From Pseudogulbenkiania subflava DSM 22618 (GTDB lineage: Bacteria > Pseudomonadota > Gammaproteobacteria > Burkholderiales > Chromobacteriaceae): a stretch of 64,000 bases of DNA. Shown piece after piece: positions 54,110 to 64,000 of this stretch. The notes under the pieces are model-generated. The model made no database searches, was not told the DNA's origin, and saw nothing but the letters and a program-made list of their open reading frames with translations. Position 1 is the stretch's first letter, and each line of letters starts with the position of its first letter. The translations under genes were made by a program, and so were the position numbers. Location of the stretch: assembly GCF_900177275.1 (NCBI RefSeq), contig NZ_FXAG01000007.1:1-64000 (forward strand). Direction: 5' to 3'.

Positions 54110-56314
54110 ATGAACAGAATGGACTCTGTCATCAGAATGACGGCGATTGCCGCTTTGCTGTCCTCGTTGGGGGTCGCGGTGCAGGCCCATGCCGGGTTGG
54201 GACCGATCAAGGTGCTATCCTCGGACGGGGAGCCCTTTGAGGCGGAAATTCCCCTGGTCGATGAAGCCGTTGGCAACAACGCGTCGATTGGACTGGCCGA
54301 CCGCAATCACTACCCTCTGATCTCCCCGTATACGCCATCAGTCGGCAAGCTCCAGTTCTCCCTGGTGCGGCAGGCTGATGGAATGCTCTCGAAAGTACGT
54401 GTTGCCGGCCCGGCCAATTTCGATGAGCCCACGCTGCATTTTGCTGTGGAAATCAGCTGGCCGGCCGGGCGCCTAGTGCGCGAATTCGACGTGGATTACC
54501 ACCGCGATGGGCCGCGCCACCCAAAGCGCAGCCCCATGCCGGATGATGAAGGCAAGAAAGCTGCGGTCACGGCTGATCATCATGCCCGGCTAACACCGCT
54601 GGGACTTGGTGAGCTCAAGGTGCAATCCTTTATCGGTGAGCCCTTGCTTGCCGAAGTGGAGGTGCTGGGGCGGCCTCCTGCCGAACACAAGCAGCTTTCT
54701 GCCGTGGTGCTGCCCAGTGGTGCGGTGGGAGCGCAGCAGGTTCAGTTGCTGGCATCGATAGGCTACGAGTTCGTCAAGTCAGCGAGTGGCAAGACGGTGC
54801 TGCGGCTCTTCTCCAGTCAAATCGTCCAGGAACCCATGCTCTCGCTGCGGCTTGAGGTCGGAGTCGGTACCATCAAACTGGCGAGAAACTATTCGCTGTT
54901 GTTCGACCCCCCTGAAACTGCCCGTCAGATTGGCCGCGCTTCTCATGAAGAGAGCGCTGACGTGGGGCATCATGCGGCAAAGACCAAGGTCTATCGGGTC
55001 GGGCGCGGGGACACGCTCGGGGCTATCGCGCAGCGCACCGAGGGCGCGGACTCGGTGGAGCAGGTGATTCGCCGGCTGCATGCCGCCAATCCGCAAGCCT
55101 TTATCGCCGGGGATGTCGACAGGCTGAAAGCCGGGGCGCAACTGGCCTATCCGGCAAATTGGCGTATAGCCGAGGCGGCGCCGGCTGGCAAGAAGGTTGC
55201 CGTGAGAGAGCATTCTGCCGCTCCCGCGCAGCTTGCGGCACCCGTGTCAGCAACCGCTACCGTAGCCGCTCCACCTGTGGCAGCGGCGGTGTCGGCGGCG
55301 GGCGATAAGGTTGTACCGCCCAGCCAGGAGGCGCGGAGGGAGGGGGAGTTAAAACGCCGACTCCAGCAGCAGGACCAGCTGCTCGCGGTGGCGGAGCAGC
55401 GCCTGCAGGCGCTGCAGCAACGGCTGAATGCTTTGCAACAAGAGGCAGCCCATCCAGTCCCGGTCAAGGCGCCCACCACCAAGGCCGAGCCCGTCAAAAA
55501 CGCTGCCGGCCCAGAGCCCGGGGCAATGGAGAGCCTGGGCAGGGCATTGGGCGACAACTCCCCCTATCTCTACACTGCCGCCGCCGCCGCGGGTGTCATG
55601 CTGTTGGGTGGGGGGTGGTGGTGGCTGCGGCGTCGTCGAAATCGGCAAGCAAACAGTGCGAACGGGCTTGTCACGGCGTTGAGCGTTGGTGCCAATCCGT
55701 CCCTGCTGACGATGGGGCCGCTCACCACATTGATGGCGGGCGGCAAGCAGGGTGGGGGAATCGACTTGAGCCCGGTTGACTTGGTGGCCGAGGCTGAGGT
55801 CTATCTTGCTTACGGCCGTACCGATCAGGCCTTGGCCCTGCTGCGAGAAGGACTGACGCGGGAGCCGATGCGGCAGGATGTACGGTTCAAATTGCTGGAA
55901 GCCTTGTCCTCCCTGCCGGACAAACAGCCCTTCATCCTCGAGGCGACGGCAGCGAAAGGCGTGTTTGGCAAGGATAGTACCTTGTGGCAGCGTGTCTGCG
56001 AGCTGGGGCGGGTAACCCTGCCGGGGAATCCATTGTTTGACATGGAGCCACTCGCGAGCGTAGCAGGCGCCGGGGTGCCGGCCGCTGCGTCTATTCCGGC
56101 TGCTGGTGCGGTGGCGAGAGTAGCGGCTCCCGAGGCCGTGGCTGGCGATGGAGCGGCTGTGCCGACCCAGTCCTCCCTTGCCGCTGAGGCTCCCCTGGCC
56201 GCCGAGGTATCTCAATCGGCTTCGGACAAACAGGAACTGGCGCGGCTGTACATGGAGATGGGGGATACTGAGGCGGCCAAGGCCTTGTTGAAGGAGTCTG
56301 AAGATTCGGCTTGA
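54110..56314 (+). CDS. FimV-like protein, second tandem copy with duplicated N-terminal module
   Basis: 734 residues from ATG 54110 (AGGGA upstream, proper signal peptide ending QAHA). An upstream ATG at 54038 overlaps the stop of fimV. Two FimV N-terminal modules in series (~32-135, GLGPIKVLSSDGEPFEAEI; ~165-270, GLGELKVQSFIGEPLLAEV), then a clear LysM domain (~290-350, YRVGRGDTLGAIAQR), Ala/Pro linker, coiled coil, membrane helix (~490-510, WWWLRRRR) and a short FimV C-terminal helix LARLYMEMGDTEAAKALL. A diverged tandem duplicate in the same operon. Confidence 0.88.
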   Translation: MNRMDSVIRMTAIAALLSSLGVAVQAHAGLGPIKVLSSDGEPFEAEIPLVDEAVGNNASIGLADRNHYPLISPYTPSVGKLQFSLVRQADGMLSKVRVAGPANFDEPTLHFAVEISWPAGRLVREFDVDYHRDGPRHPKRSPMPDDEGKKAAVTADHHARLTPLGLGELKVQSFIGEPLLAEVEVLGRPPAEHKQLSAVVLPSGAVGAQQVQLLASIGYEFVKSASGKTVLRLFSSQIVQEPMLSLRLEVGVGTIKLARNYSLLFDPPETARQIGRASHEESADVGHHAAKTKVYRVGRGDTLGAIAQRTEGADSVEQVIRRLHAANPQAFIAGDVDRLKAGAQLAYPANWRIAEAAPAGKKVAVREHSAAPAQLAAPVSATATVAAPPVAAAVSAAGDKVVPPSQEARREGELKRRLQQQDQLLAVAEQRLQALQQRLNALQQEAAHPVPVKAPTTKAEPVKNAAGPEPGAMESLGRALGDNSPYLYTAAAAAGVMLLGGGWWWLRRRRNRQANSANGLVTALSVGANPSLLTMGPLTTLMAGGKQGGGIDLSPVDLVAEAEVYLAYGRTDQALALLREGLTREPMRQDVRFKLLEALSSLPDKQPFILEATAAKGVFGKDSTLWQRVCELGRVTLPGNPLFDMEPLASVAGAGVPAAASIPAAGAVARVAAPEAVAGDGAAVPTQSSLAAEAPLAAEVSQSASDKQELARLYMEMGDTEAAKALLKESEDSA

Positions 56315-56345
56315 TCTGACCGAGAGGTTCCATCCCGCGGCAATC

Positions 56346-56945
56346 TTGTTGTGTTGGCTGATGGCGGCACTGGTGGTGCAGTTTCTACCCCTGGTGCCGT
56401 TGTCGTTCTTGGCCTTGGTCGCTGCGATGCAGCTCTATGTGCAAGAGCGTACCGGGGTCGGGCAGTCGCTGCGCCGGATGCGCTGGCTGTTGCTGACGTT
56501 GTGGCTGACCATGGGGTGGTCGGTGCCGGGTGATGCCTTGTTCGATACCGCTTGGGCGCCGACGTGCGAGGGGTTGGCCGAAGGTGCGCGTCATGTCTTG
56601 CGGTTGCTCATCTTGGTCTGGCTGATTCGTGGCATCTGGTTGGCGGTGGGCCGGGATGGGGTGCTGGCTGGCCTGCTGTTTCTCCTGCGTCCCTTGCGCT
56701 GGGTGGGCCTGTCATCGGAACGCTTTGCCTTGCGCCTATGCTTGACTCTCTCGTATGCGGAGCAGTTGCTGGCGGCGACGCGGCCGTGCACGCGAAGTGC
56801 CTGGCGCAGTCTCATGGCCGAAGCCATGGCGTTACCGGCGCCGGATGGGGTACAGTTGAGGGTTTACCGCTGGAGGACATCCGATAACGTGGTCCTGGTG
56901 TCGCTGGCGGTGGGTCTGGGAGTGGTCATGAAGGCGGTTGCATGA
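56346..56945 (+). CDS. Multi-spanning membrane protein, possibly EcfT/CbiQ-like
   Basis: 199 residues from the first common start (TTG), with four to five hydrophobic helices and the late motif [19 protein letters not shown], loosely like energy-coupling-factor T subunits. The frame continues upstream to 56292 as [16 protein letters not shown] and an ideal AAGGAG (56291-56296) precedes ATT at 56304, so the true start may be a rare ATT or CTG inside the preceding gene's last codons. Overlaps truA by ATGA. No ATPase or S component nearby; function uncertain. Confidence 0.6.
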   Translation: MLCWLMAALVVQFLPLVPLSFLALVAAMQLYVQERTGVGQSLRRMRWLLLTLWLTMGWSVPGDALFDTAWAPTCEGLAEGARHVLRLLILVWLIRGIWLAVGRDGVLAGLLFLLRPLRWVGLSSERFALRLCLTLSYAEQLLAATRPCTRSAWRSLMAEAMALPAPDGVQLRVYRWRTSDNVVLVSLAVGLGVVMKAVA

Positions 56946-57730
56946 GAGTGGCGTTGGGGGTCGAGTACGACGGCAGGGCGTTTGCAGGCTGGCAGAGCCA
57001 GCCGCACGGCAATACCGTGCAGGACAAACTGAATCTGGCCTTGTCGCAGATCGCCTGTGCGCCGGTGAATACGGTTGCCGCGGGCCGGACCGATGCTGGT
57101 GTGCATGCCCTGATGCAGGTGGTGCATTTCGATGTGGACGTGGAGCGCCCGGCAAATGCCTGGGTGCGCGGCGTCAACAGCCTTCTGCCCCCGGAAATTG
57201 CCGTGGCCTGGGCTAAGCCCGTGGACACCGAGTTTCATGCGCGCTTCTCCGCCTTTTCGCGTTCCTACAGCTATTTCCTGCTGACGCATCCGGTGCGCAG
57301 CTGCCTCCTGGCGGGCAAGGTGGGCTGGTATCACCAGCCACTGGACGTGGCGGCGATGCGGGAAGCGGCTGCTCATCTGTTGGGGCAGCATGATTTTTCC
57401 AGCTTCCGCGCCGCAGAATGCCAGGCCAAATCGCCGGTCAAACACCTGCAGCAGCTGGAGATTCACGAAGCCGATGGGTTCATCCGTTTCGATCTCTTGG
57501 CGGACGCCTTCCTGCATCACATGGTGCGCAATATCGTCGGGGCGCTAGTGTACGTAGGGAAGGGGGCGCTGAGCCCGGAGGACATGGCCGCTCTGCTGTC
57601 GGCTCAGGACCGTCGCCACGCCCCCCCCACCTTCATGCCGGACGGCCTGTATCTGACCGGGGTGGGGTACCCCGAGTCGTTCGGCGTGTCGACGGCCAGC
57701 GATCCCGTCCGGCTGACATTGTGGAGATGA
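56942..57730 (+). CDS. truA: tRNA pseudouridine(38-40) synthase TruA
   Basis: 262 residues. Catalytic Asp in [19 protein letters not shown] (~res 55-60), [15 protein letters not shown] at the start, [19 protein letters not shown] later. ATG overlaps the previous stop. Lies in a truA-trpF-trpB-trpA order common in Beta- and Gammaproteobacteria. Confidence 0.97.
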   Translation: MRVALGVEYDGRAFAGWQSQPHGNTVQDKLNLALSQIACAPVNTVAAGRTDAGVHALMQVVHFDVDVERPANAWVRGVNSLLPPEIAVAWAKPVDTEFHARFSAFSRSYSYFLLTHPVRSCLLAGKVGWYHQPLDVAAMREAAAHLLGQHDFSSFRAAECQAKSPVKHLQQLEIHEADGFIRFDLLADAFLHHMVRNIVGALVYVGKGALSPEDMAALLSAQDRRHAPPTFMPDGLYLTGVGYPESFGVSTASDPVRLTLWR

Positions 57731-57731
57731 G

Positions 57732-58355
57732 ATGCTTCCCCGAGTAAAGATTTGCGGTATCACCCGGCCGGAAGACGGTGTCGAAGCAGCCCGCCTGGGC
57801 GCCGATGCCATCGGTCTGGTGTTTTATGAAAAAAGCCCGCGCAACGTATCGTTGGAACAGGCGCGCACCATCGTGCGGGCGCTGCCGCCTTTCGTCAGTG
57901 TGGTGGCCCTGTTCGTCAATCCTGACGAGACTTTCGTGCGCCGTGTCCTCGATGCCTGCCCGGTCGACATTCTGCAGTTTCACGGAGAAGAGTCGCCGGC
58001 GTTCTGCCGCTCGTTCTCCCGGCCCTATCTCAAGGCGGTGCGGGTCAGGCCGGGGGTGGATTTGCTAGAATGGGCGGCGGCCTATCACGATGCCCGTGGT
58101 TTGCTGGCCGATGCCTTCGTCGAAGGGGCCCATGGCGGCACCGGGGCGGTGTTCGACTGGACGCTGTTGCCGCCGGGCTTGCCGTTGCCGCTGATCCTGT
58201 CCGGCGGCTTGACGCCGGACAATGTGCAGCAGGCCGTGGCGAAGGTGCATCCCGCTGCCGTCGACGTGTCGAGCGGCGTGGAATCAAGTAAAGGAATCAA
58301 GGATGCGGCCAAGATGGCGGCATTCATATCAGGAGCAAGGCATGGATCGGTATGA
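57732..58355 (+). CDS. trpF: Phosphoribosylanthranilate isomerase
   Basis: Tryptophan pathway step 3. 207 residues, TIM barrel. [24 protein letters not shown] with the catalytic Cys; LQFHGEE; catalytic Asp in [17 protein letters not shown] phosphate site. Starts 1 nt after truA; its end overlaps trpB by 14 bp. Confidence 0.96.
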   Translation: MLPRVKICGITRPEDGVEAARLGADAIGLVFYEKSPRNVSLEQARTIVRALPPFVSVVALFVNPDETFVRRVLDACPVDILQFHGEESPAFCRSFSRPYLKAVRVRPGVDLLEWAAAYHDARGLLADAFVEGAHGGTGAVFDWTLLPPGLPLPLILSGGLTPDNVQQAVAKVHPAAVDVSSGVESSKGIKDAAKMAAFISGARHGSV

Positions 58356-59541
58356 TTTTCCGGATGCCCGCGGCCATTTCGGGCCGTATGGCGGTGTCTA
58401 CGTCGCCGAAACGCTGATGACGGCTTTGGCAGAGCTGAACGAGGAATATGCGCGTGCCAAGGCTGATCCGGCGTTCTGGGAAGAATTTCGCTACGAACTG
58501 AAACATTACGTTGGCCGTCCCTCTCCGATCTACCACGCCAAGCGTTGGTCGGAGCTGCTCGGCGGTGCACAGGTCTACCTCAAGCGCGAGGATCTGAATC
58601 ACACCGGCGCGCACAAGGTCAACAACACCATTGGCCAGGCACTACTGGCGCGGCGTATGGGCAAGAAACGCGTGATCGCCGAAACCGGTGCCGGCCAGCA
58701 TGGCGTGGCCTCGGCCACCGTGGCCGCCCGTTACGGCATGGAGTGCGTGGTGTACATGGGGGCGGAAGACGTCAAGCGTCAGTCGCCCAATGTCTACCGC
58801 ATGAAGCTGTTGGGTGCTACCGTGGTGCCGGTCGAATCTGGCTCCAAGACGCTCAAGGATGCGATGAATGAGGCGATGCGCGACTGGGTGACCAATATCG
58901 ATTCCACGTTCTACATCATTGGTACCGCCGCCGGTCCGCATCCCTACCCGATGCTGGTGCGCGACTTCCAGACCGTAATCGGCGAGGAATGCAAGGTGCA
59001 GATGCCAGAAATGATCGGCCGCCAGCCCGACGTGGTGGTGGCGTGTGTCGGCGGCGGTTCCAACGCCATCGGCATGTTCTACCCGTACATCGGCGTCGAC
59101 GGCGTGCGCATGGTCGGCGTCGAGGCTGGTGGCAATGGTATTGAAACCGGCCGCCATGCGGCACCGCTTTCCGTCGGCAAGCCGGGTGTGCTGCATGGTT
59201 TCAGGAGCTATTTGATGTTTGACGAGGACGGCCAGATTTCCGATACCCATTCGGTGTCGGCCGGTCTGGATTACCCGGGTGTCGGTCCGGAGCACAGCTA
59301 CCTCAAGGACATCGGTCGCGCCGAGTACACCGCGATCAACGACGACGAGGCGCTCAAGGCCTTCCACGACCTGTGCCGTTACGAGGGCATCATCCCTGCG
59401 TTGGAGTCGAGCCATGCGTTGGCTTGGGCTGCCAAGGTGGCGCCGACCATGAGCAAGGACCAAGTGATTCTGGTCAACCTGTCCGGTCGCGGCGACAAGG
59501 ACATCAATACCGTGGCCAGCCTGTCCGGCCTGACCTTGTAA
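58342..59541 (+). CDS. trpB: Tryptophan synthase beta chain
   Basis: PLP-dependent condensation of indole with serine. 399 residues. PLP Lys in [13 protein letters not shown]; phosphate-binding [25 protein letters not shown]. Start at ATG 58342 behind AGGAGCAAGG, inside the trpF end. Confidence 0.97.
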   Translation: MDRYDFPDARGHFGPYGGVYVAETLMTALAELNEEYARAKADPAFWEEFRYELKHYVGRPSPIYHAKRWSELLGGAQVYLKREDLNHTGAHKVNNTIGQALLARRMGKKRVIAETGAGQHGVASATVAARYGMECVVYMGAEDVKRQSPNVYRMKLLGATVVPVESGSKTLKDAMNEAMRDWVTNIDSTFYIIGTAAGPHPYPMLVRDFQTVIGEECKVQMPEMIGRQPDVVVACVGGGSNAIGMFYPYIGVDGVRMVGVEAGGNGIETGRHAAPLSVGKPGVLHGFRSYLMFDEDGQISDTHSVSAGLDYPGVGPEHSYLKDIGRAEYTAINDDEALKAFHDLCRYEGIIPALESSHALAWAAKVAPTMSKDQVILVNLSGRGDKDINTVASLSGLTL

Positions 59542-59553
59542 GCAGGAGTAAGC

Positions 59554-60342
59554 ATGTCACGTATTGCCGCATGTTTTGCCGCCTTGGCCGGCAAGAAGGC
59601 CCTGATCCCGTTCATCACTGCCGGTGATCCGCACCCGGAGCAGACCGTCGGCTTAATGCACGGCCTGGTCGAGGGCGGGGCCGACATCATCGAGCTGGGG
59701 GTGCCATTTTCCGACCCGATGGCCGACGGCCCGGTGATCCAGCGCGCTTCCGAGCGGGCGCTGGCGCACAAGGTCGGTCTGCGCCATGTGCTGGAGATGG
59801 TCGCCGAGTTCCGCAAGACCAATGCCACAACGCCGGTGGTGCTGATGGGTTACCTGAATCCGCTGTGCGCCATGGGCTATGCTGAATTTGCCAAGCGCGC
59901 TGCCGCCGCTGGCGTGGACGGTATGCTGACGGTCGACTGCCCGCCGGAAGAGGCGGAAGAGCTGGCCGCCGCGCTGCAGCAGGAAAACATTGATCCGATC
60001 TTCCTGCTGGCGCCGACGACACCGGCCGAACGGGTGGCCGAGATCGCCCGTCACGCCCGCGGTTATGTCTACTATGTGTCGCTTAAAGGCGTGACCGGTG
60101 CCGGAAATCTGGACATTGACGACGTAGCGCGTAAAATTGCCGCCCTTAGACAACACATCCAAGTGCCCATCGGTGTCGGCTTCGGCATCCGTGACGGTGC
60201 GACCGCGCGTGCCATCGCCGTTACGGCCGATGCTGTCGTGGTGGGTAGCCGTCTGGTGCAGGAAATCGAGGCGGCAACGCCTGAGACCGCTCGCGAGCGG
60301 TTGACCTCTCTGGTCGCCGAACTGAAGGCGGCCATTAGTTAG
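59554..60342 (+). CDS. trpA: Tryptophan synthase alpha chain
   Basis: Cleaves indole-3-glycerol phosphate. 262 residues. Catalytic Glu in [21 protein letters not shown] and the Asp in [14 protein letters not shown]; phosphate loop [14 protein letters not shown]. 12 nt after trpB with CAGGAG; operon with trpF and trpB. Confidence 0.97.
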   Translation: MSRIAACFAALAGKKALIPFITAGDPHPEQTVGLMHGLVEGGADIIELGVPFSDPMADGPVIQRASERALAHKVGLRHVLEMVAEFRKTNATTPVVLMGYLNPLCAMGYAEFAKRAAAAGVDGMLTVDCPPEEAEELAAALQQENIDPIFLLAPTTPAERVAEIARHARGYVYYVSLKGVTGAGNLDIDDVARKIAALRQHIQVPIGVGFGIRDGATARAIAVTADAVVVGSRLVQEIEAATPETARERLTSLVAELKAAIS

Positions 60343-60426
60343 TACATGTCCCCGGAGGCCTGAGCCCCGGGGCGATTGTGCTTCGGTTCACCCGTTGTGG
60401 CCGGAGCGAATGAGCAAGGAGTCAGC

Positions 60427-61296
60427 ATGAGCTGGTTGAATAAACTCCTGCCGCCGAAGATCAAGCGCGAGAATCGCGCCGAAAAGTCCTCGGCGGTACC
60501 GGAGGGGCTGTGGAGCAAGTGCCCGGCCTGTGAAGCGGTGCTGTATTACACCGACCTGGAAAGCAATCTGCAGGTTTGCCCGAAGTGTAACCATCATCAC
60601 GCGGTCTCTGCGCGGGATCGTCTGGGCATGTTGCTGGATGCCGAAGGCCGCCGCGAAATCGGTGCCGAAGTCAAACCGGTTGACATTCTGAAATTCAAGG
60701 ACGGCAAGCGCTATCCCGATCGTCTGGTCGCGGCGCAGAACGCCACCGGCGAAGACGACGCCCTGGTGGTCATGCAGGGCAGCATCCTGACCCTGCCGGC
60801 GGTGGTTGCCTCGTTCGAATTCAAGTTCATCGGTGGCTCGATGGGCTCGGTCGTGGGGGAGCGTTTCGTGCGCGGCGTACAGGCTGCGGTGGAAGCCAAG
60901 GCGCCGTTCATCTGCGTTTCCGCCTCGGGTGGCGCGCGCATGCAGGAAGGCCTGAACTCGCTGATGCAGATGGCCAAGACCAGCGCCGCACTGCAGCTGC
61001 TGACCGACCACAAGCTGCCGTTCATCTCGATCCTGACCGACCCGACCATGGGCGGCGTATCGGCTTCGTTCGCCTTCCTGGGTGACGTGGTGATTGGCGA
61101 GCCGGGCGCGCTGATCGGCTTCGCCGGTCCTCGCGTGATCGAGCAGACCGTGCGCGAGACCCTGCCGGAAGGGTTCCAGCGCTCCGAGTTTCTGCTGGAG
61201 AAGGGCGCCATCGACATGATCGTCGATCGCCGCGAGCTCAAGGCCAAGGTGGCTTCGCTGATCTCGATCCTGATGAAGGAACCCGCGGTCGCCTGA
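60427..61296 (+). CDS. accD: Acetyl-CoA carboxylase, carboxyltransferase beta subunit
   Basis: First committed step of fatty acid synthesis. 289 residues. N-terminal zinc ribbon CPAC ... CPKC (~res 34-56), then the crotonase-like domain with [11 protein letters not shown] and [17 protein letters not shown]. Start at ATG 60427 after AAGGAG. The trpA-accD order is widespread. Confidence 0.97.
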   Translation: MSWLNKLLPPKIKRENRAEKSSAVPEGLWSKCPACEAVLYYTDLESNLQVCPKCNHHHAVSARDRLGMLLDAEGRREIGAEVKPVDILKFKDGKRYPDRLVAAQNATGEDDALVVMQGSILTLPAVVASFEFKFIGGSMGSVVGERFVRGVQAAVEAKAPFICVSASGGARMQEGLNSLMQMAKTSAALQLLTDHKLPFISILTDPTMGGVSASFAFLGDVVIGEPGALIGFAGPRVIEQTVRETLPEGFQRSEFLLEKGAIDMIVDRRELKAKVASLISILMKEPAVA

Positions 61297-61324
61297 TTCT
61301 CCGCGCCGTTGTTCGCTCGACATG

Positions 61325-61351
61325 AAAACCCCGCCCATCGGCGGGGTTTTT
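61325..61351. terminator. Bidirectional terminator accD / serA
   Basis: AAAACCCCGCC / CATC / GGCGGGGTTTTT, an 11-bp stem with T-run on the plus strand and T4 on the minus strand. Confidence 0.92.
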
Positions 61352-61380
61352 CGTTTCCGTGCGGCCTTTCGAGGAGGGGC

Positions 61381-62610
61381 TCAGTACAGCACGCGGCAAC
61401 GCAGCGTGCCCTCAATGCGCTGCAGGGTCTCCAGCGCGGCGTGGCTGGCGGTACTGTCGATCTCGATCACCACGTAGCCGATTTCCTCGTTGGTCTGCAG
61501 GTATTGACCGGCGATGTTGATGCCGGCGCGCGAAAATTCGTCGTTGATGCGCGCCAGCACGCCGGGCTGGTTCTTGTGGATGTGCAGCAGCCGGCATTTG
61601 CCGCGATGCTCTGGCAGCGAGACCTCCGGAAAGTTCACTGCGGTCAGCGTCGACCCGTTGTTGGAGTACTTGATCAGCTTGGCGGCCACTTCGCCGCCGA
61701 TGTTGGCCTGAGCTTCCAACGTGCTGCCGCCGATATGCGGCGTCAGGATCACATTGTCGAACTCGCATAACGGCGAGCTGAACGCCTCGCCGTTGCCCTC
61801 GGGCTCGACGGGAAAGACGTCGATGGCCGCGCCGTGCAGGTGCTTGCTGCGCAGTGCTTCAGCCAGCGCGGCGATGTCCACCACGGTGCCGCGCGAGGCG
61901 TTGATCAGGTGGGAGCCGGATTTCATCGCCGAAAGCTCGGTTGCGCCGATCATGTCCTGGGTGTCAGGCGTTTCCGGCACGTGCAGTGTGACCACATCGG
62001 CCTGGCCGAGCAGTTTCTCGAGAGTCGCTACTTGGCGGGCATTTCCTAGCGGCAGCTTGTTCTCGGTATCGTAGAACGCAACCCTCATGCCGAGGGATTC
62101 GGCAAGAATGCCGACTTGGGTGCCGATGTGGCCATAGCCGACGATGCCCAGCGTCTTGCCACGTACCTCGTAGCTGTTGTCGGCCGATTTCAACCAGCCG
62201 CCGCGATGGGCCAGGGTGCTTTTCTCCGGGATGCCGCGCATCAGCATGATCGCCTCGGCGATAACCAGTTCGGCGACGGAACGGGTATTGGAGAACGGCG
62301 CGTTGAACACCGGGATGCCGTGGCGGGCGGCGGCCTTGAGGTCGACCTGATTGGTGCCGATGCAGAAGCAGCCGACTGCCATCAGCTTGTTGGCGGCGGC
62401 GAAGACCTCGCCGGTCAGCTGGCTGCGCGAGCGGATGCCGATGATGTGGGCATCGGCGATGCGTTCGAGCAGTTCTTCTGGGGGCAGCGCCTTCTTGTGA
62501 TAGTCGATCTGGCTGTAACCGTCCTGACGGAAGCTGTCGACCGCGGTCTGGTGAACTCCCTCCAGAAGCAGTATCTTGATCTTGTCCTTGGCGAGCGAAA
62601 GGTTTTGCAT
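61381..62610 (-). CDS. serA: D-3-phosphoglycerate dehydrogenase with ACT domain
   Basis: First step of serine synthesis; in relatives it also reduces 2-oxoglutarate to D-2-hydroxyglutarate. 409 residues (E. coli SerA 410). VGCFCIGTNQVD, NAD motif LGIVGYGHIGTQVGILAESLG, catalytic His in ILTPHIGGSTLEAQ, and a C-terminal regulatory ACT domain (~335-409) that binds serine. Divergent from the FAD-linked dehydrogenase gene with 81 bp between starts. Confidence 0.97.
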   Translation of the reverse strand: MQNLSLAKDKIKILLLEGVHQTAVDSFRQDGYSQIDYHKKALPPEELLERIADAHIIGIRSRSQLTGEVFAAANKLMAVGCFCIGTNQVDLKAAARHGIPVFNAPFSNTRSVAELVIAEAIMLMRGIPEKSTLAHRGGWLKSADNSYEVRGKTLGIVGYGHIGTQVGILAESLGMRVAFYDTENKLPLGNARQVATLEKLLGQADVVTLHVPETPDTQDMIGATELSAMKSGSHLINASRGTVVDIAALAEALRSKHLHGAAIDVFPVEPEGNGEAFSSPLCEFDNVILTPHIGGSTLEAQANIGGEVAAKLIKYSNNGSTLTAVNFPEVSLPEHRGKCRLLHIHKNQPGVLARINDEFSRAGINIAGQYLQTNEEIGYVVIEIDSTASHAALETLQRIEGTLRCRVLY

Positions 62611-62691
62611 GCCGGGTCCCGTTGTTGACCAAAAAACTCAAGTATTATTCATTATTACTCCGGATTTTCCGTCTTGACCAGAGAGTTGCCG

Positions 62692-64000
62692 ATGATCGCT
62701 CCCCGCCTGCTTGCCGAGCTGCATGCCATGTTCAGTGCCGACCGCGTTGCCACCGATGCCGATTCCCTGACCCGCTACGGGCTGGACTGGACCCGCTACT
62801 ACCAGCCAGCGCCGTCTGCCGTGGTGTTCCCGCAAACCGTGGACGAGGTCGTTGCCGTGGTGCAGTGGGCCAACCGCGAGCAGGTGGCGCTGGTGCCGTC
62901 CGGTGGCCGTACCGGGCTCTCTGGCGGGGCCGTCGCGCGGCAGGGCGAGGTGGTGGTGTCGTTCGACTGCATGAAGACCATCAGCGACTTCGACCCGGTG
63001 GCGCGCACCGTGCGCTGCCAGGCCGGCGTCATCACTGAGACGCTGCAACAGTTTGCCGCCGAGCAGGGGCTGTACTATCCGGTCGACTTCGCCTCGCGCG
63101 GCTCCAGCCAGATCGGTGGCAACATCGCCACCAACGCCGGTGGTATCAAGGTGGTGCGCTACGGCATGACCCGCGAGTGGGTGGCCGGGCTGACCGTGGT
63201 GACCGGCAAGGGTGAGGTGCTGCGGCTGAACAATGGGCTGGCCAAGAACAATACTGGCTACGACTTGCGCCACCTCTTCGTCGGTTCGGAAGGGACGCTC
63301 GGCTTTATCGTCGATGCCACCCTGAAGCTGGCTCGTCAGCCGGCCGAGCTGGGGGTGATGGTGTTGGCGGTGCCGCAGTTGACCGACATCATGAAGCTGT
63401 TCCACGCCTTCCGCGAACGGATCGATCTTAACGCCTTCGAGTTTTTCTCGGAAAAAGCGATGCGCCACGTCCTGGCGCGTGGTCACGTCAAGCGGCCGTT
63501 CGAGGGCGAAGCCGACTACTACGTGCTGCTGGAGTTCGAGAAACTGGCCGCCGATACCGAGGAGGTGGCCCTGGCCGTGTTTGAGGCGTGCGCCGAACAG
63601 GGTTGGCTGGTGGACGGGGTGCTGTCGCAGTCCGAGCAGCAGGCCAAGGACCTGTGGCGGCTGCGCGAAGACATCAGCGAGTCGATCACCCCCTACAAGC
63701 CTTACAAGAACGACATCGCGGTAACGGTGAGCCGGGTGCCGGCCTTTGTCGAACGGCTCGATGCTATCCTGTCACGCGAATACCCGGATTTCGAGGTGCT
63801 GTGGTATGGCCATATCGGCGACGGCAACCTGCACATCAATATCCTGAAGCCCGATGCGCTGGAACTCGACGACTTTCGCCGTGCCTGCGAGCAGGTCAAC
63901 AAACACGTCTTCTCCCTGGTGGGGGAGTTCTGCGGCAGCATGTCGGCCGAACACGGCGTCGGCCTCTTGAAGCGCGATTATCTGGATGTGACGCGCAGTG
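62692..64000 (+). CDS. FAD-linked dehydrogenase, D-2-hydroxyglutarate dehydrogenase-like (cut by window end)
   Basis: The first 436 residues are present and the frame is open to base 64000. FAD_binding_4 (PCMH) motifs: VPSGGRTGLSGGAVA, GGNIATNAGGIKVVRYG and FVGSEGTLGFIVDATLKL. FAD-oxidase C-terminal domain: LWRLREDISES, WYGHIGDGNLHINI and the metal/substrate-site SAEHGVGLLKR. About 460 residues expected in full. Head-to-head with serA. In Pseudomonas such a pair works together, the dehydrogenase reoxidising D-2-hydroxyglutarate made by SerA. GlcD-type glycolate oxidase is the alternative. Confidence 0.85.
   Translation, partial: MIAPRLLAELHAMFSADRVATDADSLTRYGLDWTRYYQPAPSAVVFPQTVDEVVAVVQWANREQVALVPSGGRTGLSGGAVARQGEVVVSFDCMKTISDFDPVARTVRCQAGVITETLQQFAAEQGLYYPVDFASRGSSQIGGNIATNAGGIKVVRYGMTREWVAGLTVVTGKGEVLRLNNGLAKNNTGYDLRHLFVGSEGTLGFIVDATLKLARQPAELGVMVLAVPQLTDIMKLFHAFRERIDLNAFEFFSEKAMRHVLARGHVKRPFEGEADYYVLLEFEKLAADTEEVALAVFEACAEQGWLVDGVLSQSEQQAKDLWRLREDISESITPYKPYKNDIAVTVSRVPAFVERLDAILSREYPDFEVLWYGHIGDGNLHINILKPDALELDDFRRACEQVNKHVFSLVGEFCGSMSAEHGVGLLKRDYLDVTRS

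Overview
The window is a GC-rich bacterial chromosome segment of the Betaproteobacteria, most likely Neisseriales (Chromobacteriaceae type). That placement is an inference from gene order (leuC / small lipoprotein / leuD / leuB / asd / second asd-like gene / fimV / truA / trpF / trpB / trpA / accD), a Neisseria-style trimeric porin, class I PHA synthesis genes and protein similarity recognised by eye. The genus is not determined. No rRNA or tRNA gene, prophage, insertion-sequence transposase or CRISPR array was found.

Layout. 1-7.4 kb: the 3' end of pyruvate carboxylase, a decayed proline-racemase-family fragment, a hotdog thioesterase, a wobble-uridine modification block (mnmC, mnmH, selD), a umuD without umuC, and a small outer-membrane-like protein. 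7.6-10.3 kb: clpB behind a sigma-32-like promoter. 10.4-29.3 kb: a nitrate assimilation island. It holds the ANTAR regulator NasT, an ABC nitrate importer (nrtABC), an MFS nitrate importer, a PP2C phosphatase-Ser/Thr kinase fusion, nirB, nirD, an assimilatory nitrate reductase and cobA for siroheme. It also holds bystanders (tag, a glycine-zipper protein, a LysR regulator with an EamA-type transporter) and several short inverted-repeat elements. 29.4-45 kb: an exported EF-hand-like protein, porin, aromatic aminotransferase, fliW, small unknowns, trhP, argS, an amino-acid-binding protein, phaA, phaC, an FAH-family enzyme, hslR and an XRE regulator. 45-64 kb: leucine, aspartate-family and tryptophan biosynthesis with two tandem fimV genes, accD, serA and a divergent D-2-hydroxyglutarate dehydrogenase-like gene cut by the window end.

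The most interesting result is regulatory. Four transcription units carry the same three-part control region in the same order: a GCAC-N7-GTGC site (NtrC type), a near-consensus sigma-54 promoter, then an RNA leader with two hexaloop hairpins (A at loop position 1, G at position 4). The second hairpin overlaps the 5' arm of an intrinsic terminator. This is the architecture known for ANTAR antitermination (NasR/NasT). Three of the units are expected: nrtABC, the MFS nitrate transporter and nirBD. The fourth drives an EAL-domain protein (putative cyclic-di-GMP phosphodiesterase) with a C-terminal sensor-like domain. The sequence therefore predicts that nitrogen limitation plus nitrate/nitrite switches on a c-di-GMP-degrading enzyme together with nitrate assimilation. 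The usual NasT partner, NasS, is not in the window.
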